Assembly (NCBI RefSeq): GCF_003339505.1
Contig: NZ_QPIW01000016.1
Coordinates: forward strand, 1-64,000
Source of the DNA: Runella aurantiaca
GTDB taxonomy: Bacteria; Bacteroidota; Bacteroidia; Cytophagales; Spirosomataceae
Direction of reading: 5' to 3'
DNA: 64,000 bases
The position numbers and the translations under genes were made by a program. The first letter of the stretch is position 1. Each line of letters begins with the position of its first letter. Under the pieces are notes generated by a model. The model did no database searches and had not been told where the DNA came from. It worked only from the letters and a program-made list of their open reading frames with translations. Below, in pieces: positions 25,442 through 35,052 of the stretch.

Positions 25442-25902
25442 CGTGATTCTAACAGTTTGAGGCTTTTGAGGTGGAGAGCAAGTACCGAATCCGTGGCTAT
25501 TTTGGCTTTGATTTCTTGGAGGGTGGTGGGGGAGAGCGTAGGTGTTCGGCTGATAATGTCCACGCCTTCGGGTGTAAATAGTGTTTTTGAAAACCATATT
25601 ACGGCCCACTGTCCTGAAGAATCAAGAAGCGCCACTTTCCATTTGCTTTTCAACAGGCTCAACATCCCTTTTCCACGCCAAATAAAAGTCGTTGGGTCGG
25701 TTGAGTCTTGTAAATCATAACCTGTAATAGTTGCTGGCTTACCGTTTTTGAGGTATTTGACTTCATCCAATAAGGTCCTTTCTTGGTGGGCAACCAAACT
25801 ATAATTGAATGTTGGATGGGTTTTGTTTCCCTTGAGCCACATCGGAAAATTGGTGGCGCAAATAAACCAAGTGCCCACCAATGTATGAAGTACTTTGTCC
25901 AT
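25438..25902 (-). CDS. Lipocalin-like protein of unknown function
   Basis: 154 residues without a signal peptide. It opens with LVGTWFICATNFPMW, a GxW motif of the kind found in lipocalin-like barrels, followed by alternating hydrophobic strands (TFNYSLVAHQER, TFIWRGKGML, WAVIWFSKTLFTPEGVDII). No specific family is recognised. It starts 24 bp after the ABC exporter gene and overlaps the MerR gene by 4 bp, so it belongs to the same minus-strand transcript. Confidence 0.65.
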   Translation of the reverse strand: MDKVLHTLVGTWFICATNFPMWLKGNKTHPTFNYSLVAHQERTLLDEVKYLKNGKPATITGYDLQDSTDPTTFIWRGKGMLSLLKSKWKVALLDSSGQWAVIWFSKTLFTPEGVDIISRTPTLSPTTLQEIKAKIATDSVLALHLKSLKLLESR

Positions 25903-25925
25903 GATGAAAAAACAAAATGAGATAT

Positions 25926-27707
25926 TTATACTTCTTCGCCCTGCAACTGCTTCTCGTACAGCTCTTTATAGACGCCGTTTTGGTCCATTAAAAGTTCATG
26001 AGTACCTTGCTCTACGATTCGGCCTTCGTCCAACACAACGATAAAATCGGCTAGTTTCGCCGACGAAACCCGGTGCGAAATAATGACCGACGTACGGTCT
26101 TTCATGATGCGGCTCATGTTGTTCAAAATGGTGTTTTCGGTTTGCGTATCTACGGCGGAGAGGCAGTCGTCCAAAATCAATATTTTGGGGTCGCGGGCAA
26201 TGGCACGGGCGATGGAAAGACGTTGTTTTTGGCCGCCCGAAAGCGTAATGCCTCGCTCACCGACGCGGGTGTTAAAGCCTTCTGGAAACTCAATGATGTT
26301 GGCGTAAAGGTCAGCGTCTTTGGTGGCTTGTTCAATTTTTTCAAATGACATTTCGGTTGAGCCAAACGACACGTTTGATTCGATGCTGTCGGAGAATAAA
26401 AATACATCTTGGGGCACATAGCCCATTTGCCCGCGTAGCGATTGCAGCTTGAAATCTTTAACGGGAATGCCATCAATCGAAATATCCCCTTCGGTGGGGT
26501 CGTACAGGCGCATGAGCAGATTAGCAACCGTACTTTTGCCCGAGCCTGTCGTGCCCAAAATGGCCACGGTTTCCCCCGATTTTACGCTTAGGTTAAAGTT
26601 TTTGAGGGCTTTGATGCCAGTATCGGGATAGTCAAAACTGACATTGCGGAAATGAATATCTCCGGCAATGTCATGTTCAAGGTTTTTGGTCGAAATCAAA
26701 TCCGTTTTTGTGTTCAGAAACTCGTTGATGCGTTGCTGCGACGCCGCCGCCCGCTGCGTTTGGCTGGTGGTCCAGCCGAGCGCCATCACGGGCCAAGTGA
26801 GCATACTTACGTACAAAATAAACTCCGTAATGTTGCCGGGCGTCAGTCGACCCGACATGATTTCTTGCCCACCCACGAAGACAATAAGCACATTGCTCAG
26901 TCCCACGAGGACCATGATGAATGGGTAAAATAACGAGTCTACGATGGTCAATTTCAGTGACTTATTTCGGTAGTCGTTGCTTTGTTTGACGAAGTTGCGC
27001 AATTGCTCATGTTCGCGGACAAAGGCTTTGATAACCCGAATACCCGAGAACGATTCCTGTACGTAGGTCGAAACGCTGGAAAGTTGCGCCTGCAATTCTT
27101 CCGAGCGCTTCATGATAATGGTGTTGACAAAATAAATGCTGAGTGATAGAATCGGCAGTGGCAGCAACACGTAAAATGTCAATTTGGCATTGACCGAAAC
27201 CATGTAGCTGATGACCAGTATAAACAGCGTTATTAAATTGATACCGTACATGATGGACGGGCCTACGTACATGCGTACTTTGCTGACATCTTCGGAGATA
27301 CGCGCCATCAAATCACCCGTATTTTGGCGACGAAAGAAACTCAACGGCAGGGTTTGGTAATGAGCGTAAATCTCGTTTTTGAGGTCATACTCAATGTGTC
27401 GCGACATGACGATGAGGGTTTGGCGCACCAAAAACAAAAATATCCCTTTCAGCAAGGCCATGATAAGAATCAAAATCCCGTAGAGTAAGATACTAAACGC
27501 GAAGATGTCGTAAAGATTGGCTTGGAGCGAAGAGCCTTTGAAGAGAAAGTACACATCAAGCGTATCTTTCACTAAATCAAGCGCATAACGGACCAGTTGG
27601 GCGGGAATGATTCCAAAAAGATTGGAAATAATCGTAAAAACAGTCCCCAAAATTAGGTACCATTTGTATTTAACTAAGTATTTGTTGAGGTGAGCGAGTG
27701 CTTTCAA
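25926..27707 (-). CDS. ABC exporter half-transporter (MsbA/BmrC-like) with degenerate Walker B
   Basis: 593 residues: a six-helix type IV ABC transmembrane domain (about 15-320) and a nucleotide-binding domain with Walker A GTTGSGKST, Q-loop MGYVPQDVFLFSDS, signature LSGGQKQR, D-loop SAVD and switch His545. The residue after Walker B is Asp514 (ILILDDCLSAVD) in place of the catalytic Glu. In heterodimeric exporters such as TM287/288 and BmrCD, one half carries Asp at this place. That suggests this protein pairs with another half-transporter, which is not in the window. Its substrate is unknown. A lipocalin-like gene follows after 24 bp. Confidence 0.9.
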   Translation of the reverse strand: MKALAHLNKYLVKYKWYLILGTVFTIISNLFGIIPAQLVRYALDLVKDTLDVYFLFKGSSLQANLYDIFAFSILLYGILILIMALLKGIFLFLVRQTLIVMSRHIEYDLKNEIYAHYQTLPLSFFRRQNTGDLMARISEDVSKVRMYVGPSIMYGINLITLFILVISYMVSVNAKLTFYVLLPLPILSLSIYFVNTIIMKRSEELQAQLSSVSTYVQESFSGIRVIKAFVREHEQLRNFVKQSNDYRNKSLKLTIVDSLFYPFIMVLVGLSNVLIVFVGGQEIMSGRLTPGNITEFILYVSMLTWPVMALGWTTSQTQRAAASQQRINEFLNTKTDLISTKNLEHDIAGDIHFRNVSFDYPDTGIKALKNFNLSVKSGETVAILGTTGSGKSTVANLLMRLYDPTEGDISIDGIPVKDFKLQSLRGQMGYVPQDVFLFSDSIESNVSFGSTEMSFEKIEQATKDADLYANIIEFPEGFNTRVGERGITLSGGQKQRLSIARAIARDPKILILDDCLSAVDTQTENTILNNMSRIMKDRTSVIISHRVSSAKLADFIVVLDEGRIVEQGTHELLMDQNGVYKELYEKQLQGEEV

Positions 27708-27829
27708 AATGACGCTTGTAGTTGGGTTGCGGGACTGTATTTCGTCTACTCTATCGGTTTTAACACCAAATTTTCAGAAAACGTTTGCCGAGAAGCCAAA
27801 GAAACTACCCGAAAAGGGAGCATTGTGGG

Positions 27830-29062
27830 TTAGTTTTCCTCTTCTTCAATTATATTAAAATCCTTCCAAAAATCATCATCAAAGGTCATGCTTTGTTCCG
27901 AAAAAGAGGTATCAATTCTCAAAATTTGATTTAATGGAAATTTTTGCACGTTACGATTGCTGATGTGAGTAGTTACAAAAGCCATTTGATTATGGAGGCC
28001 GACCCCCACTTCAATGCGCTTGGGGGCGTTTTTGGGGCGCGTTCCTTTGGGCCAGACATAATATTCGTACTGAAAGTCATTCACCACACGGGCATCGTGC
28101 AGGTACCATTTGCCCTCAAAAGGAGCGTAATTGATGTAGTATTGACGGTGTTTGAGGCGTATACCTGGATAGCTGAGTTCGTATTGACGCAATGCGGCAT
28201 CGCTCAATTCGTATTCTGCTTTAACCACCGCGAGGCTTTCAGTTTCGATGTAAAGTGTTCCTTTGTAGGCCGCAAATCGCTGATTAACTGAGCGTTTGGT
28301 GACGGAATTGTTTTTGAAGTTGATTTTGTACAGAAAAGTGTTGCCGATGCTTTGGGCGCCGTCGTATTCAAAAGTGTAGGAATTTAAGTCATACAAGGGA
28401 AAATCGCGCGCTCGGACCACGTCCAGAAAATAGCCAAGATACGGTCCGTTGGTGATGCTCGGAATAGGGCACGTATCATTTTGGACAGTAACAACGGCGG
28501 TCGGTAGTTCTTTCTTGCGGCCCTTAATCATCCGCGCCTGATCGGGGATGTTGGTATCCACGCCCGATTTATAAAGTTGAATTACCCCTTCCGAAAACGC
28601 AAAGTATTGATTCACCTGTGCTTGTTTGACAGATTCTCGGTAAAAACCTTCAATAATGCTGGGGTTTTGGTCATAATTTTGGGGAATGAGCGCTACGACT
28701 TGGTAAATGATTTCGGTGGGGTTTACGGGCTTCACCACCACTTCTTTCAGTCGAATGGCGTTTACGTTCAGTTTGATTTCCAGCGGGCTTGACTGAACGG
28801 CAGCTTTGACGGGGATTTGGAACGATTCAAACCCCATGCAATTGATAATGAGCACCTCCGAAGCGTATTGTTGGCTTAGTTTTAAGCTAAATCGCCCCTG
28901 CTCATTGGCCACCGTTCCGACGCTTTTGCCCACAATGCCCACACCCGCGAAGGAAACGGGTTGATTATTAGAGACATCCAAAACGCGCCCTTCAATGGTG
29001 ATGGTTTGGGCGTAGGAAAAAGTGCACCAAGCCATAAGCACACTCAATAGCAGGGTTTTCAT
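27830..29062 (-). CDS. Secreted CarboxypepD_reg-like domain protein
   Basis: 410 residues with a signal peptide (MKTLLLSVLMAWCTFSYAQ). Residues about 22-105 are the CarboxypepD_reg-like beta-sandwich (TIEGRVLDVSNNQPVSFAGV, GTVANEQGRFSLKL, LKEVVVKP) also found at the start of SusC proteins. The rest (about 110-400) is a domain seen in Bacteroidota envelope proteins, with IIEGFYRESVKQ and a Tyr-rich C-terminal half. It has no TonB-barrel. The C terminus is acidic (IIEEEEN). It is likely periplasmic or outer-membrane-associated. The GNAT gene lies 13 bp upstream on the same strand. Confidence 0.78.
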   Translation of the reverse strand: MKTLLLSVLMAWCTFSYAQTITIEGRVLDVSNNQPVSFAGVGIVGKSVGTVANEQGRFSLKLSQQYASEVLIINCMGFESFQIPVKAAVQSSPLEIKLNVNAIRLKEVVVKPVNPTEIIYQVVALIPQNYDQNPSIIEGFYRESVKQAQVNQYFAFSEGVIQLYKSGVDTNIPDQARMIKGRKKELPTAVVTVQNDTCPIPSITNGPYLGYFLDVVRARDFPLYDLNSYTFEYDGAQSIGNTFLYKINFKNNSVTKRSVNQRFAAYKGTLYIETESLAVVKAEYELSDAALRQYELSYPGIRLKHRQYYINYAPFEGKWYLHDARVVNDFQYEYYVWPKGTRPKNAPKRIEVGVGLHNQMAFVTTHISNRNVQKFPLNQILRIDTSFSEQSMTFDDDFWKDFNIIEEEEN

Positions 29063-29074
29063 GTCGTGTTTTTG

Positions 29075-29578
29075 TTATGATTTGGCCGAATTTGATAAAA
29101 CCAACTCAAATTGCACTTCCCTGACGGGGCGGCCCCATTCGGCGTGGAAGCGTTCGCCCGTGAGTTGGAAACCAAAAGAATCGTACAAATGCAGTGCGGC
29201 ATTCAATTCATCAAAGGTTTCAAGCGTGATTTTTTGATAGCTCACTTCACGACAAAAATCAATGGCGAGTTGCATCAATTGACGCCCCAACCCACGCCCT
29301 CGCACCGAAGGGTGCAGAATGAGCGACCGCAGATGCGCCACGCCAGGACTTTCTTCGTACACCAGAATACAGCCCACGATGTGTTCGTCGGTTTCGGCCA
29401 CCCATAAACGTTCCTTTTCGGGAGCATAATGTTGGATAAAATGCGTCAGAAAAGTAGCCACTTCAATGTCGTTCAGGAGGGTCATTCCGTACTCTTTGGC
29501 GTAAATGATACCTACTAAATAGGTAATGTACCCAAGGTCTCCGGGACGAATATCGGTACGAACAGTGATGGCAGACAT
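29075..29578 (-). CDS. GNAT-family N-acetyltransferase
   Basis: 167 residues from the ATG at 29578 (MSAITVRTDIRPGD). Acetyl-CoA loop: LILHPSVRGRGLGRQLMQLA (RGRGLG). C-terminal YDSFGFQLTGERFHAEWG is the usual GNAT ending. The frame stays open to 29662, but the upstream residues do not fit the fold. The sequence is close to the marR-associated or amino-acid GNAT type; the substrate is unknown. It is the first gene of the minus-strand run that ends at 23130 and is divergent from the addA-like gene. Confidence 0.87.
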   Translation of the reverse strand: MSAITVRTDIRPGDLGYITYLVGIIYAKEYGMTLLNDIEVATFLTHFIQHYAPEKERLWVAETDEHIVGCILVYEESPGVAHLRSLILHPSVRGRGLGRQLMQLAIDFCREVSYQKITLETFDELNAALHLYDSFGFQLTGERFHAEWGRPVREVQFELVLSNSAKS

Positions 29579-29723
29579 AGCGTGATGGATTCGCAGAATC
29601 AGGAATTGAATTGAAGGGGCAAAATAGGGCGGATTTGGTTGAACACAAAATTCAGGGCTCACTTTCTACGGTTTCGTTTTGAATCTGACTAACTTTAGGA
29701 CTTTAACTCCGGAAGATTTCTTT

Positions 29724-32700
29724 ATGTTCAAGATTGTCAGTTCGTCGGCAGGGTCGGGAAAAACCTACACGCTTACCAAAGAATACCTCAAACTCGCCTT
29801 GCAAAGCGACAACGCCTATTATTTCAAGCATATTTTGGCCATCACGTTTACCAAGGCCGCCACACGTGAGATGAAAGACCGCATCATGGTCAAGTTGGAG
29901 GCGTTTGCCAACGGCCAGGAAGACCCGATGCTGCAGGACATTATTCTGGAGTTATACCCCGAATCCCTTGCCGACCGCGAAGGCGCTTACAAGCTCCGCG
30001 AACGCGACATTCGTAACCGAGCCAACCGCGTTTTTAAACAAATTTTGCACGATTACAGTGACTTTGCCATTCTGACCATCGACAGTTTTGTGCAACGGGT
30101 GGTGAGCGCGTTTACCGATGAACTGGGGATTCCGTTTTCGTTTGAGGTGGAGATGGAAGCGGGAGAGTTACTTCTGATGGCCGTAGAACGAATGCTCGAA
30201 AAAACAGGTGACGACGCTTATACCGAGTTGACGGATATTCTCGAATCTTTTTATTTGGAAGCGGGGCAGGAAGGGAAAAATTACCACAGCTTGCCCGAAG
30301 CGATGGCGGGTTTTGCCAACGATTTGCTCAATGAGCAACGCTATGCCGCCATCATGAAAAATGCGCATCTGTCGGCCAAAGACTTTAAAAAGATTCGGCG
30401 ACAACTGGTGAGCGCGTTGCGTAAGTGGGAGAACCAACTGGTGCAATGGGCCGAGAAAGGGCATCAACTGATACTAGAAAGTGGCTTGGACGAGAAAGAT
30501 TTTTCGTACGGAACGGTGTTTCGGTATTTCAAAAAACGCACCGATACTTCCGAAGCGATGACCGAGCCAGGAGCGCGTGAAAAAGACGCTTTTGAAAACG
30601 ACAAAGGCTGGCTCACCAAAACCGCCCGCCCGTTTGTGGTCGAAGCGGTGGCGCAGATAAAACCGCAATTGGTGGATTTTTACGAACGAATTGAAGAAAA
30701 TCGTTTGGCGGTGAGTGGGTATTATTTTTTGTACCAACAGCTCATTCCGCACCTGTATCATCTGTCGCTGTTGAATGAAATTAAGGAGGAATTTGACCGT
30801 CAGTTGCGGGAAAATAACCGCGTGCATATCTCGGAGTTTAACCAAAAAATCCTGCAAATCGTGACCGAAGACCCCGTGCCGTTTATTTATGAGCGGATGG
30901 GGGAGAAGTTTAACCATATTCTGATTGACGAGTTTCAGGATACGTCCAAATTGCAATTTGCCAATGTGTTGCCGCTGATTGACAATAGCCTCGGCTACGA
31001 CCACTTCAACCTCGCGGTGGGGGATTCTAAGCAGGCCATTTACCGTTTTCGGGGGGGCGACATGGACCAAATTATCGCGCTGCATTCCCAAAATCTCGGC
31101 CGATTGGCGCAATCTTTGGGCGACAGCGAATTGACGGTGGAGCGTCTAGAAAGCATTCAGTGGCATTTGACGGGCGATGTGCTACGGATCAATCGTCGGA
31201 GTGCCAAAGAAATCATTGAGTTCAATAACGCGTTTTTTGGCAGAATTGAAGAACTCTATCGCGATCAATTTCCGCTTTCCCACGATGTGTTTGAGCAGGT
31301 GGCGCAGGAGTTGCCACCCAATCCCAAAACGGGCGGTGAAGTGCAGATTGAGTTTATTCCTGCCCTTAATAACGACACCAACGACGACGACGATACGCCC
31401 GCCATGATTAACCGCACGCTGGCCCTGATTCAGCAAGCAACCGAAATCGACGGGTTTAGCGTGGGCGATATTTCGGTGCTGTGTCGGTACAAGAAAGATG
31501 CAAAAAAAATAGCTAATCATCTGAAAGAGAATGGATACAATATCATTTCCGACGATTCGCTTTCGCTGCGTTTTTCGGGGGCAGTCAATTTGGTGACGGC
31601 CTTCATGCGCGTGCTTGTCAAGCCCGACAGCCGATTGGATAAGTACGAAGCGCTGTATTTATTTTTCCGAATGATTGTCAAACGCATTCCCGACAACAAA
31701 GACAATCAACGCCTAAAAACGGTGGTGGAGTCGCACGATGTGCGGGAGTTTTACGTGTTTATCAATGAATGTTTACGGCAAGTCAAGGCCGAAGCGGGCG
31801 AACTGAAAGAAGGCGATGTCATTGATGCATTTTTGAATCCGTACCGATTGCTCCAAATCAGTGCGTATGAGCTGGCCGAAAAATTGGTGCAGACGTTTGG
31901 GTTGTTTGAAATCGTAGAAGAACGTGATTATCTGTTTCGTTTTCTGGACGTAGTTTTGGAATTCAATACCAAACGCGGTAGTCATTTGGCCGATTTTCTG
32001 GACTATTGGGAAACCCAAAAAGAGAAGATTTCCATTTCGGCACCGTCCGACCCCAATGCGATTACGGTACAGACCATCCACCGTTCCAAAGGCTTGGAGT
32101 ACCCCGTGGTGATTATTCCGTACGCCGACTGGGATTTTGTGCCCAATGCCAAGCGCGATTCGATGTGGGTAAATCTTGACCCGTCAGAGGAGTTGGGCAT
32201 TGGCGGTTTTAGTACAAAAGACGCTGAAAGTGGTGAAATGATTGAACACACGGAGACCAAGTGGCTCCAAACGGGTTCTGTTCAAGTAAAAGAGACATTA
32301 TTGCAGACTACCGAGTCGGTAGCCTCGCAGTATAAGGAGGAGCGTGAGCGCGTGTTTGTCGAAAATCTAAACCTGTTGTACGTGGCGTTTACGCGTCCGA
32401 CCAAAAAACTGTACGTGTTGGCCAAAGAAGAAAATTTTGCCAAAATCAAATCTCCCAGAAAAGTAAGTTTTTGGCTGTATCAGTATTTGGAAAGCACACC
32501 AGAACCCGCAATCGGGAGCCTTGAAACACTGGTGCAACTCACCCCGCGTACACCTCACCCTGCCGTTCAGACACCCACTTTTTATGTCCCGCAGATTATT
32601 TCTACGGACCGTAGCCGCGAGTTGCGCCTCCGGCGCTTGGCCAACCGCATCTTTGACGTCGAAACTTTTGAGAAAAAACGCGACCACGGAAACAAAGTTC

Positions 32701-33095
32701 ACTACGCTCTTTCGATGGTACGTACGCCCGATGACGTCCCCTCGGCCTTGGTGCGAATGCAAACGGAAGGCATGATTGAGAAAATTGAAGCCGAAGATAT
32801 TCGTAAGAGCCTCGATAAAATTCTTCAACACCCTGATTTACAAGGGCTATTTGAAATTGAGTCCAACGTCATCAATGAGCGCGAAATTTTAACCCCCGAC
32901 GGCAATATTCACCGCCCCGACCGGGTGGTTCATTTGGCCGATAGGGTCGTAATCGTTGATTACAAAACGGGTATTCCGCTCGAAAGTCACACTATACAGA
33001 TTAAACGTTACGCGAATCTTTTCTACCAAATGGGCTACCCAAAGGTTGAGTCTTTGCTGGTTTATATTGAGCGAAATGAGGTAATCAGGGTTTGA
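29724..33095 (+). CDS. addA: AddA/RecB-like UvrD helicase-nuclease
   Basis: 1123 residues from the ATG at 29724, which is preceded by ggaag at a suitable distance; a TTG start 45 bp upstream is less likely. Superfamily 1 helicase motifs: Walker A SSSAGSGKTYTL (near the N terminus), AITFTKAATREMKDRI, Walker B LIDEFQDTSKLQF, GDSKQAIYRFRGGD, TIHRSKGLEYPVVIIP and LYVAFTRPTKKLYVL. The C-terminal RecB-type nuclease shows RPDRVVHLADRVVIVDYKTG. With the AddB-like protein it should resect double-strand breaks for RecA loading. The partner gene is on the opposite strand 2 kb away, with a peptidase gene between. Confidence 0.9.
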   Translation: MFKIVSSSAGSGKTYTLTKEYLKLALQSDNAYYFKHILAITFTKAATREMKDRIMVKLEAFANGQEDPMLQDIILELYPESLADREGAYKLRERDIRNRANRVFKQILHDYSDFAILTIDSFVQRVVSAFTDELGIPFSFEVEMEAGELLLMAVERMLEKTGDDAYTELTDILESFYLEAGQEGKNYHSLPEAMAGFANDLLNEQRYAAIMKNAHLSAKDFKKIRRQLVSALRKWENQLVQWAEKGHQLILESGLDEKDFSYGTVFRYFKKRTDTSEAMTEPGAREKDAFENDKGWLTKTARPFVVEAVAQIKPQLVDFYERIEENRLAVSGYYFLYQQLIPHLYHLSLLNEIKEEFDRQLRENNRVHISEFNQKILQIVTEDPVPFIYERMGEKFNHILIDEFQDTSKLQFANVLPLIDNSLGYDHFNLAVGDSKQAIYRFRGGDMDQIIALHSQNLGRLAQSLGDSELTVERLESIQWHLTGDVLRINRRSAKEIIEFNNAFFGRIEELYRDQFPLSHDVFEQVAQELPPNPKTGGEVQIEFIPALNNDTNDDDDTPAMINRTLALIQQATEIDGFSVGDISVLCRYKKDAKKIANHLKENGYNIISDDSLSLRFSGAVNLVTAFMRVLVKPDSRLDKYEALYLFFRMIVKRIPDNKDNQRLKTVVESHDVREFYVFINECLRQVKAEAGELKEGDVIDAFLNPYRLLQISAYELAEKLVQTFGLFEIVEERDYLFRFLDVVLEFNTKRGSHLADFLDYWETQKEKISISAPSDPNAITVQTIHRSKGLEYPVVIIPYADWDFVPNAKRDSMWVNLDPSEELGIGGFSTKDAESGEMIEHTETKWLQTGSVQVKETLLQTTESVASQYKEERERVFVENLNLLYVAFTRPTKKLYVLAKEENFAKIKSPRKVSFWLYQYLESTPEPAIGSLETLVQLTPRTPHPAVQTPTFYVPQIISTDRSRELRLRRLANRIFDVETFEKKRDHGNKVHYALSMVRTPDDVPSALVRMQTEGMIEKIEAEDIRKSLDKILQHPDLQGLFEIESNVINEREILTPDGNIHRPDRVVHLADRVVIVDYKTGIPLESHTIQIKRYANLFYQMGYPKVESLLVYIERNEVIRV

Positions 33096-33195
33096 ATATT
33101 AAATTTCGTATTTTTTTTAGAATTGTGGTGACTTTTTGGGTCGTTTTTGCGTATGTTATGTATAGTGTATACAAGCCCCAACCCTCCACCACATT

Positions 33196-33342
33196 ATGGA
33201 CCCTTTTTTTTACTTTGATGAAGATGAGTTTGAGACCCCCGAGCCCGTAATGTTCGTTGCGGAAAGCGAGGTTATTTCACCAACCTGTACACAGGATAGC
33301 GTGAATATGTCTGCTCAAAATAAGGTGAGTTGCGATAAATAA
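33196..33342 (+). CDS. Possible small acidic protein (48 aa)
   Basis: The ATG at 33196 opens a 48-codon frame (MDPFFYFDEDEFETPEPVMF, continuing to NKVSCDK). It is strongly acidic at the N terminus. It lies after the addA-like gene, and its last 71 bases overlap the 3' end of the convergent peptidase gene. No family is recognised and it could be chance; the acidic, non-repetitive composition is the only positive sign. Confidence 0.25.
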   Translation: MDPFFYFDEDEFETPEPVMFVAESEVISPTCTQDSVNMSAQNKVSCDK

Positions 33343-34969
33343 ATTCGAGTTGCGCCGCGCCGCTTTTGGCAAAAGCCTCATCTGTCTTTTTGCGTTCTTC
33401 CAATTTTTGTTTCAGTGCCGCATCTTTGCGCAGCATTTCAGCCGCAATGTCTTCAAAAACGTAGGCTGAAAAATGCTCTTTTTGTCCTAAGATACTATCG
33501 AAAAAGTTCCACGCAAAAAATGAATCGGGACCTTGAGGTTCAAGGGTTTCGATGAGGTAGCGATTGGATTTTTGGTTGGTTTCAATAAGATAATCCCCTT
33601 TGTAAAATTGTATTTTCTGCGTCTCTTTTCTGACCGTTACGCCCGTATGGTTATAATGACCTTCGTAAGGCTTTTGGGGGATTTTGTAATCTTCAATATA
33701 GTATACTTCCACTTCCATTTCGGTATCTTTTTCTAAAGATTTTAGCGTTACCCCATTGATTTTGAGGAGTTCTGCCACCCGCGCCCAACTTTGCGGCAAC
33801 ACGTAGGCGTTTGGTTTCTGCACCGTGAGGTCGGCTACGTAGTGGTCAAAAAAGGGAATACGTTTGGTAAACGGCTCGCTGCGCTCGTAATACAAACGAT
33901 TCAGTCCGCTCACTTCGCTGGGTTTGTACTTGGCCGCAAAGCCTTTGAAAGTAATCGAATCGGCCACGCTGCGGTCCAATTTCCAGCTTAACGGAAAAGA
34001 CTTTTGGGCCGCCACGGCTTCATCGGCTTTTTGTTTGTTGGCAATCAGCGTCGTCGCGTGTTTGGTGCTTAGGTTGAGGGTCGTTTCCATAAACACGTAA
34101 GTGCCTTTGACCCGCGTAGGGTAATCTTTCAGCATGTGCAATTCAACCACGAAGGTTTCGCAATTGAACAGTGAGGCGTAGCCCGAACTATACCTAGGGG
34201 CATCGTTGAATCCCGAATAACCCGTTTCGGGGGTGCTGCCGAAGGCGTTTACATAAGGCACTGGGTCAAATCCCGATTTTGATAATTGAGCGTCCAAAGC
34301 GGGCTTAAACTCTTTGGTGAAAAAGGCCGAAACAATCGGATTAAACTTGTCTTTTTGGGTTGGAAAATACGTAACAGCGTGCTGATAATCAGCGCCATTG
34401 GAGGTGTGGTTGTCTACGATGATGTGAGGCTTCCACGCCTGAAACATCTTTTGCCACGACTCCGAATTTTTAGAATCCGTTTTGATAAAATCGCGGTTTA
34501 AATCATAATTCCGTGAATTTGCCCGAAATCCGTAACTGTTGGGGCCGTTCTGATTAGGGCGTGACACACCCCGGTTAAGGATACCGTCGATGTTGTAGAC
34601 CGGCACAATGCACAGCAACACATTGGGGGGCAGCATGTTCTTTTCCAACAGTTCCCGCGCCCACATCATGCTGGCGTCAATGCCTTCGGGTTCGCCGGGG
34701 TGGATGCCATTATTGATTAATAGAGTTACTTTATCAGCCTGAGGTTTGAAGACTTTATTGGCCGATAACACAAACAAATGCAACGGTTTGCCAATGTCGC
34801 TCGTGCCTACTTCGAGTAGCGTGGCTTGGTCATATTTTTGGTCTAAGGCTTGGTAAAAGCGGATGACTTCGTCGTACGTGGCGGTTTCTTGCCCTTTGCT
34901 TTTTTCGTAGGAAGTAAGTTGAGCAAAGAGTGCGTTGGACAACAAAAGCAGTAAAAATAACTTTTTCAT
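33272..34969 (-). CDS. Secreted M14-family zinc carboxypeptidase-like peptidase
   Basis: 565 residues from the ATG at 34969, which gives a clean signal peptide (MKKLFLLLLLSNALFAQ); the open frame runs further upstream to 35065. The M14 zinc motif HxxE is H90-PGE93 in NNGIHPGEPEGID. The downstream zinc His is in IIVDNHTSNGADYQ. The Arg/Asn substrate residues lie in NSYGFRANSRNYDLNRDFIK. It should be periplasmic or secreted and cut peptides, perhaps cell-wall or dietary. The C-terminal half (about 330-560) is a less conserved extension. It separates the addA- and addB-like genes. Confidence 0.88.
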   Translation of the reverse strand: MKKLFLLLLLSNALFAQLTSYEKSKGQETATYDEVIRFYQALDQKYDQATLLEVGTSDIGKPLHLFVLSANKVFKPQADKVTLLINNGIHPGEPEGIDASMMWARELLEKNMLPPNVLLCIVPVYNIDGILNRGVSRPNQNGPNSYGFRANSRNYDLNRDFIKTDSKNSESWQKMFQAWKPHIIVDNHTSNGADYQHAVTYFPTQKDKFNPIVSAFFTKEFKPALDAQLSKSGFDPVPYVNAFGSTPETGYSGFNDAPRYSSGYASLFNCETFVVELHMLKDYPTRVKGTYVFMETTLNLSTKHATTLIANKQKADEAVAAQKSFPLSWKLDRSVADSITFKGFAAKYKPSEVSGLNRLYYERSEPFTKRIPFFDHYVADLTVQKPNAYVLPQSWARVAELLKINGVTLKSLEKDTEMEVEVYYIEDYKIPQKPYEGHYNHTGVTVRKETQKIQFYKGDYLIETNQKSNRYLIETLEPQGPDSFFAWNFFDSILGQKEHFSAYVFEDIAAEMLRKDAALKQKLEERKKTDEAFAKSGAAQLEFIYRNSPYFEQTYSRYPVYRLVK

Positions 34970-35052
34970 AAGGTGGGAAGTAGATGAAGTGGTTGGTTTA
35001 TTGACAAGTTTATGGTGCAAGTATCGGTAAAAAATAGACGCAACATCAAGCC

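Noticed and set aside
25442..25609. Upstream extension of the MerR gene
   Set aside because: It lies wholly inside the lipocalin-like gene; the ATG at 25441 gives the standard MerR N terminus and a 4-bp coupling overlap.
30474..31112. 212-codon minus-strand frame opposite the addA-like gene
   Set aside because: Antisense shadow; the plus-strand frame has all helicase motifs.
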